From UBA8752 sp965659115 (GTDB lineage: Bacteria; Bacteroidota; Bacteroidia; Flavobacteriales_D; Sanyastnellaceae), in the NCBI GenBank assembly GCA_965659115.1, contig CBFHUP010000037.1:1-28031 (forward strand): a DNA stretch of 28,031 nt. Reading direction: 5' to 3'. A program made the position numbers and the translations under genes. The first letter of the stretch is position 1; the number at the start of each line of letters is the position of its first letter. This document shows, in pieces, positions 24,721 to 28,031 of the stretch. The notes beneath the pieces are model-generated. The model did no database searches. It had not been told where the DNA came from and saw only the letters and a program-made list of their open reading frames with translations.

Positions 24721-27700
24721 TTACCGGCTTAAGTTGAGGTATCCCTTGATCTCGCGTTTTTCATTGGTCGACTCAGAGTACAAGACCACCCGATAGGCAA
24801 AGACACCGTCTTGGGCGAAACGCCATTGTTCGGGCAAGACATCTCCGTCGGCTTGTCCGACCCATCCCTGCTCGGGATCGGTCGTTTCAAACACCAACTG
24901 TCCCCAACGGTTGTATACCGTCATCTCGAAGCGATCGGGATCAATGTCGGATCCGTACACTGCCCAGATGTCATTGAAGCCATCGTTGTTTGGTGTAAAA
25001 CTGTTCGGGATGAACACATTGAAGAAATCAAAAATCTCGACTTCCCTGGTGACTGCAGAAAGACATCCGTTGGTGTCTACAACCGACAAGGTGACCGGGT
25101 AAATCCCGCCGTTCCCCATGGGGAAGGTGTAGGTCGGATTCGGCTCAAAGCTCACCGCTTCTGACACGCCTGGAATGAAGGCCCAATTCCAATTCACCAC
25201 ATTCGACGAAACACTCGATGTGAAATCAATCCGTGTATCCGGTGCTGTGGTGGGCTGAGGCCCTGCATTGAAGCCCACGCTGGGCGGGGTAAAAATCTGA
25301 ATGTAATTGTCTGCAATCGCGGTGTTGACGCAGCCCGTTGTGGTCACAACCGTGACCGAGACGTCAAAAACGCCGGGTTCGGCATAGGTGTGAATCGGGC
25401 CAGCACTGGCACTGGTCCCATCGTCTCCAAAGTCCCAGAATTGACTGTCCACCAATGGTGCAGGCAAGTCGTGGGCAAAAACCAAATTCTGTGGCACGCA
25501 TCCCCGGGTGGTATCTGCAGCCAAGGTCAAATCAAAGGGCTGTTCCACTTCTACTTCCATGCACGCCGTGACCGGTGGCGTAGAACACGCCTCGGAGACC
25601 GTTACACAAAAATCACCTGTAACAGGCGGTACGAACTGAGACTGGTCTTCGGCTCCTGACGCAAACGTCACACCGTCATAAGAGAATTCGTAGGCGTATC
25701 CATTGCCTTCTCCACCGGTAACATTCAGCGCAGAAAGCAGAACCTCATCTCCCAGACAAATCAAATTGTCTGCATCAATGCCTACTGTAAACGCATCGTA
25801 AATGCCTACCGTCACTGAACCCGGTTGGGTAATGCATCCTGCGCCATCTACACCCTGTACCTCATAAACCGTAGTGCCCTCAGGACCTACCAAAATCGAT
25901 GGCCCTTGGCCCACAGGCTGTCCATATGCCGTCCAATTGAACGCGTAGGGGCCTCCAAAATCAGCCTCCGCACTCAACGTGGCCACTCCATCGATACAAA
26001 TGACCACATCGTCACTGACGGTGATCCCAGGAGGTTCAGGGTCTGCCAAATCAAACTCAGTGATGTAAGAACAACCCGTTTGATCCGAGACTTCCAGCGT
26101 GTACTGACCTGCCTCGAGGTTCTCGAATGCCTGCAATCCACCGCCGTAACTCACATCTTCAACAATGCCCGTTACGTTGCTCAAGACCACTTCCCACGGT
26201 CCGTCTGCAGCGGGTTCGCTGATGGTAATGGTGATTTCTCCATCGGTAATCAAACAGGTAGGATCAGAGTAATCCGTCACATATTCGAATCCGGGAACCA
26301 CCAATACCGTGTCTGTGGCAGCGCAATTTTCGAAACCAATGGGCTCTACAAACACAACATATTCTGTGGGAGTCCCATCAAAATCAAGTACGGTAGGCTG
26401 GGTCGCAAAAGGATCATCCAAGTTGTCAGGAGGCTCCCAGGACCAGGTAAACCCACACACATCCTCACCCCCACATCCCACACACCAACTCACAGGGTCA
26501 TAAGCACCAGATTCACAACTCACAGAGCCATCTGACGTGATTTGAACGGTCAAACATCCATCGGGATTGGTGGCCTCTACATTGGTGGCCGCATAAATAC
26601 CACACAGGGTGGTCAGCAGAGGTGAATTGATATCTGGACCGTCAAACACATTGATCTCATCAAAGACGCAAGCCTCTATTTGGCCATCAAAAAACTGGAG
26701 ACTCATCAAGGTTCCATCTCCTGGATTGTCTGGACAATAGGTGTAAACATCATTGGCTCCATTGCCATAACACACCGTTTCTGTCCCTTGAGATGCGGCA
26801 CAAGGTGAAGGTACCGTCGTGTTGAATTCGCCTTCCAAAACAACAGGCGCTCCGCAAAAAACCTGGTCTGGACCAGCTGTGATGTTGCTTGATGGCCCTT
26901 CGATTACCTCCATCACAATGGTCGTATCGTAAACACAACCAAAGCTGTTAGTCAGCACAAAAGTGTAGTCATACAGCCCTGGCGCATCAAATTGAAGGTT
27001 CAAAATGTCTGCCTGAAAATCAATGTCTTGTACACCGTCTTCACCTAAGGTCACATCCCAATATGAAGAGTCAATTCCCAATCCAATGGAAGGTGAAATG
27101 GTGGTCACATCAGGAACCAGGGTAGGGTCAAACTCCAAGGTCCATCCTTCCAAATACCCTTGATCCCCTCCCCAGTTGTCGACAATCACAAGGTTCCAAA
27201 TTCCATTCAATGGACATCCAATGAGGTCACAGAAGGAACCACACGGCAGGTATTCGCCTTCAGGAACTGCATTGACCCCTTGTACTGCTGGATTGTCGGG
27301 ATCATCAATGATGAAATCGGCATCATCACTCCAAGTGTAATCCCACGCATCATTGGGCGGGTTGCCCAAGTTTGTGCCGCCTAAATCAGGCCACATACAC
27401 CCGCTTGGATCTTCGCCCCCTGAAGCGCCATTTTCCAACAGGAGCATTTCCTGACCATTGGGACATTCCAAGGTGATGGTCAAGTCCCCGATAAAAGTGT
27501 GGTGCAATGAAGCCGTGATCGAGAGAATATCCTCGCAAGATTCCACCTCGGCACCGGTATCAAAAAAGTCCACCGGCATGGGGCTCACAAAGGGGACCCC
27601 AAGGTCATCTGGTAGGGCTTCATCTTCTGAAATCAGGGGCGGGACCAATGAAGTCCATGTCCCCGACTGAAAACCAGTGCCGTCGATGACTGCTGGTGAA

Positions 27701-28031
27701 TTCACACACACCGTTTCAGGAAAAACAGTATTGAATTCCGGGGCAGGACTCACCAAGACCTGAACCGGATCGAGGTTCACATTGGAACACCCCAACTCGT
27801 CCTCCACAAAGAGTGTGATGATGAACTCGCCTGTTTCGTTGTAGACATGAGAGGCCTGGGGTGTGTTCGTGATTTCAACTTCACCATCTCCCCAATTCCA
27901 AATCCAAGAAGCCAAAGCTGGACCGCCGTCACTGGGCTGTGAACCAGAGCCGTCTACTTGCACTGCATCGCCAGGACAGATGCCCACGGAAGATGGAGCA
28001 TCGGGAAATGCGGGCGGGCTAACCAAGGCCA
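24721..28031 (-). CDS. Very large T9SS type B secreted surface protein (N-terminus outside window)
   Basis: The frame is open through the right edge; about 1103 codons are visible, ending in TAA at 24721. From the visible N-terminal side: a PKD domain (WIWNWGDGE; about 15-93), a proprotein-convertase P-like domain (about 150-310, ending GIWNLVIVDNWGGDQGYLEG), a CUB-like region (about 385-510, with cysteines and FDEINVFDGPDINSPLL), repeated Ig-like segments, two more PKD-like domains (QFWDFGDDG and VNWNWAFIPG), and finally the gliding-motility-associated/T9SS type B sorting domain in the last ~90 residues (VFIPNSFTPNNDGFNDIW, YNRWGQLVFET, DGVFAYRVVL). It should be exported by type IX secretion and act as a surface adhesin or matrix protein. 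No enzymatic site is seen in the visible part. Confidence 0.93.
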   Translation of the reverse strand, partial: ALVSPPAFPDAPSSVGICPGDAVQVDGSGSQPSDGGPALASWIWNWGDGEVEITNTPQASHVYNETGEFIITLFVEDELGCSNVNLDPVQVLVSPAPEFNTVFPETVCVNSPAVIDGTGFQSGTWTSLVPPLISEDEALPDDLGVPFVSPMPVDFFDTGAEVESCEDILSITASLHHTFIGDLTITLECPNGQEMLLLENGASGGEDPSGCMWPDLGGTNLGNPPNDAWDYTWSDDADFIIDDPDNPAVQGVNAVPEGEYLPCGSFCDLIGCPLNGIWNLVIVDNWGGDQGYLEGWTLEFDPTLVPDVTTISPSIGLGIDSSYWDVTLGEDGVQDIDFQADILNLQFDAPGLYDYTFVLTNSFGCVYDTTIVMEVIEGPSSNITAGPDQVFCGAPVVLEGEFNTTVPSPCAASQGTETVCYGNGANDVYTYCPDNPGDGTLMSLQFFDGQIEACVFDEINVFDGPDINSPLLTTLCGIYAATNVEATNPDGCLTVQITSDGSVSCESGAYDPVSWCVGCGGEDVCGFTWSWEPPDNLDDPFATQPTVLDFDGTPTEYVVFVEPIGFENCAATDTVLVVPGFEYVTDYSDPTCLITDGEITITISEPAADGPWEVVLSNVTGIVEDVSYGGGLQAFENLEAGQYTLEVSDQTGCSYITEFDLADPEPPGITVSDDVVICIDGVATLSAEADFGGPYAFNWTAYGQPVGQGPSILVGPEGTTVYEVQGVDGAGCITQPGSVTVGIYDAFTVGIDADNLICLGDEVLLSALNVTGGEGNGYAYEFSYDGVTFASGAEDQSQFVPPVTGDFCVTVSEACSTPPVTACMEVEVEQPFDLTLAADTTRGCVPQNLVFAHDLPAPLVDSQFWDFGDDGTSASAGPIHTYAEPGVFDVSVTVVTTTGCVNTAIADNYIQIFTPPSVGFNAGPQPTTAPDTRIDFTSSVSSNVVNWNWAFIPGVSEAVSFEPNPTYTFPMGNGGIYPVTLSVVDTNGCLSAVTREVEIFDFFNVFIPNSFTPNNDGFNDIWAVYGSDIDPDRFEMTVYNRWGQLVFETTDPEQGWVGQADGDVLPEQWRFAQDGVFAYRVVLYSESTNEKREIKGYLNLSR

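Overview
The window looks like chromosomal DNA of a Bacteroidota bacterium, most likely a marine-type member of the Flavobacteriales with unusually high GC. The support is: a type IX secretion (T9SS) type B, gliding-motility-associated C-terminal domain on the right-hand surface protein; a degenerate type A sorting tail on an esterase; FISUMP, FG-GAP/ASPIC and PKD-type secreted proteins; a Bacteroidota-style promoter (TTG, 17 nt, TAnnTTTG); and the neighbour set dciA-recF-TPR-ribH. The species cannot be named from the sequence alone. There are no RNA genes, insertion sequences, CRISPR arrays or phage genes that I can support.

Layout. (1) 1-5763, minus strand: a secreted-protein cluster. Two paralogous FISUMP proteins, each with an N-terminal pair of dockerin/EF-hand-like calcium loops (one cut by the left edge), flank a complete 2,4-dienoyl-CoA reductase gene (fadH). 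Next comes an FG-GAP/VCBS propeller protein with an ASPIC/UnbV domain and a C-terminal dockerin-like loop. (2) 5794-10335, minus: a 1513-residue exported, beta-rich protein of unknown function. (3) 10393-14385, plus: a tightly packed set made of a membrane-bound UDP-sugar 4,6-dehydratase of the WbpM/CapD type, a 131-residue unknown, a YigZ/IMPACT protein and a secreted PHB-depolymerase-like esterase. (4) 14463-16746, minus: recF, dciA (DUF721) and a SAM-dependent methyltransferase. (5) 16887-24642, plus: a probable seven-gene operon (TPR membrane protein, ribH, a GT-C glycosyltransferase broken by an in-frame amber codon, DUF2461 protein, M1 metallopeptidase, bioY, M1 lipoprotein aminopeptidase) with very short gaps or 4-nt overlaps. 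It starts from a recognisable promoter and ends at a strong bidirectional hairpin terminator. (6) 24721-28031, minus: the C-terminal part of a very large T9SS-secreted surface protein with PKD, P-type and CUB-like domains.

How they work together. Sections 4 and 5 are core functions: DNA repair and replication (recF, dciA), riboflavin synthesis (ribH), biotin uptake (bioY) and peptide degradation. Sections 1, 2 and 6 are envelope and extracellular functions. The points most worth following up are the repeated dockerin-like loops in three neighbouring secreted proteins, the duplicated FISUMP genes with partly conserved upstream DNA, the unexplained 1513-residue protein, and the single amber codon in the glycosyltransferase. 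I saw no clear new defence or mobile system.
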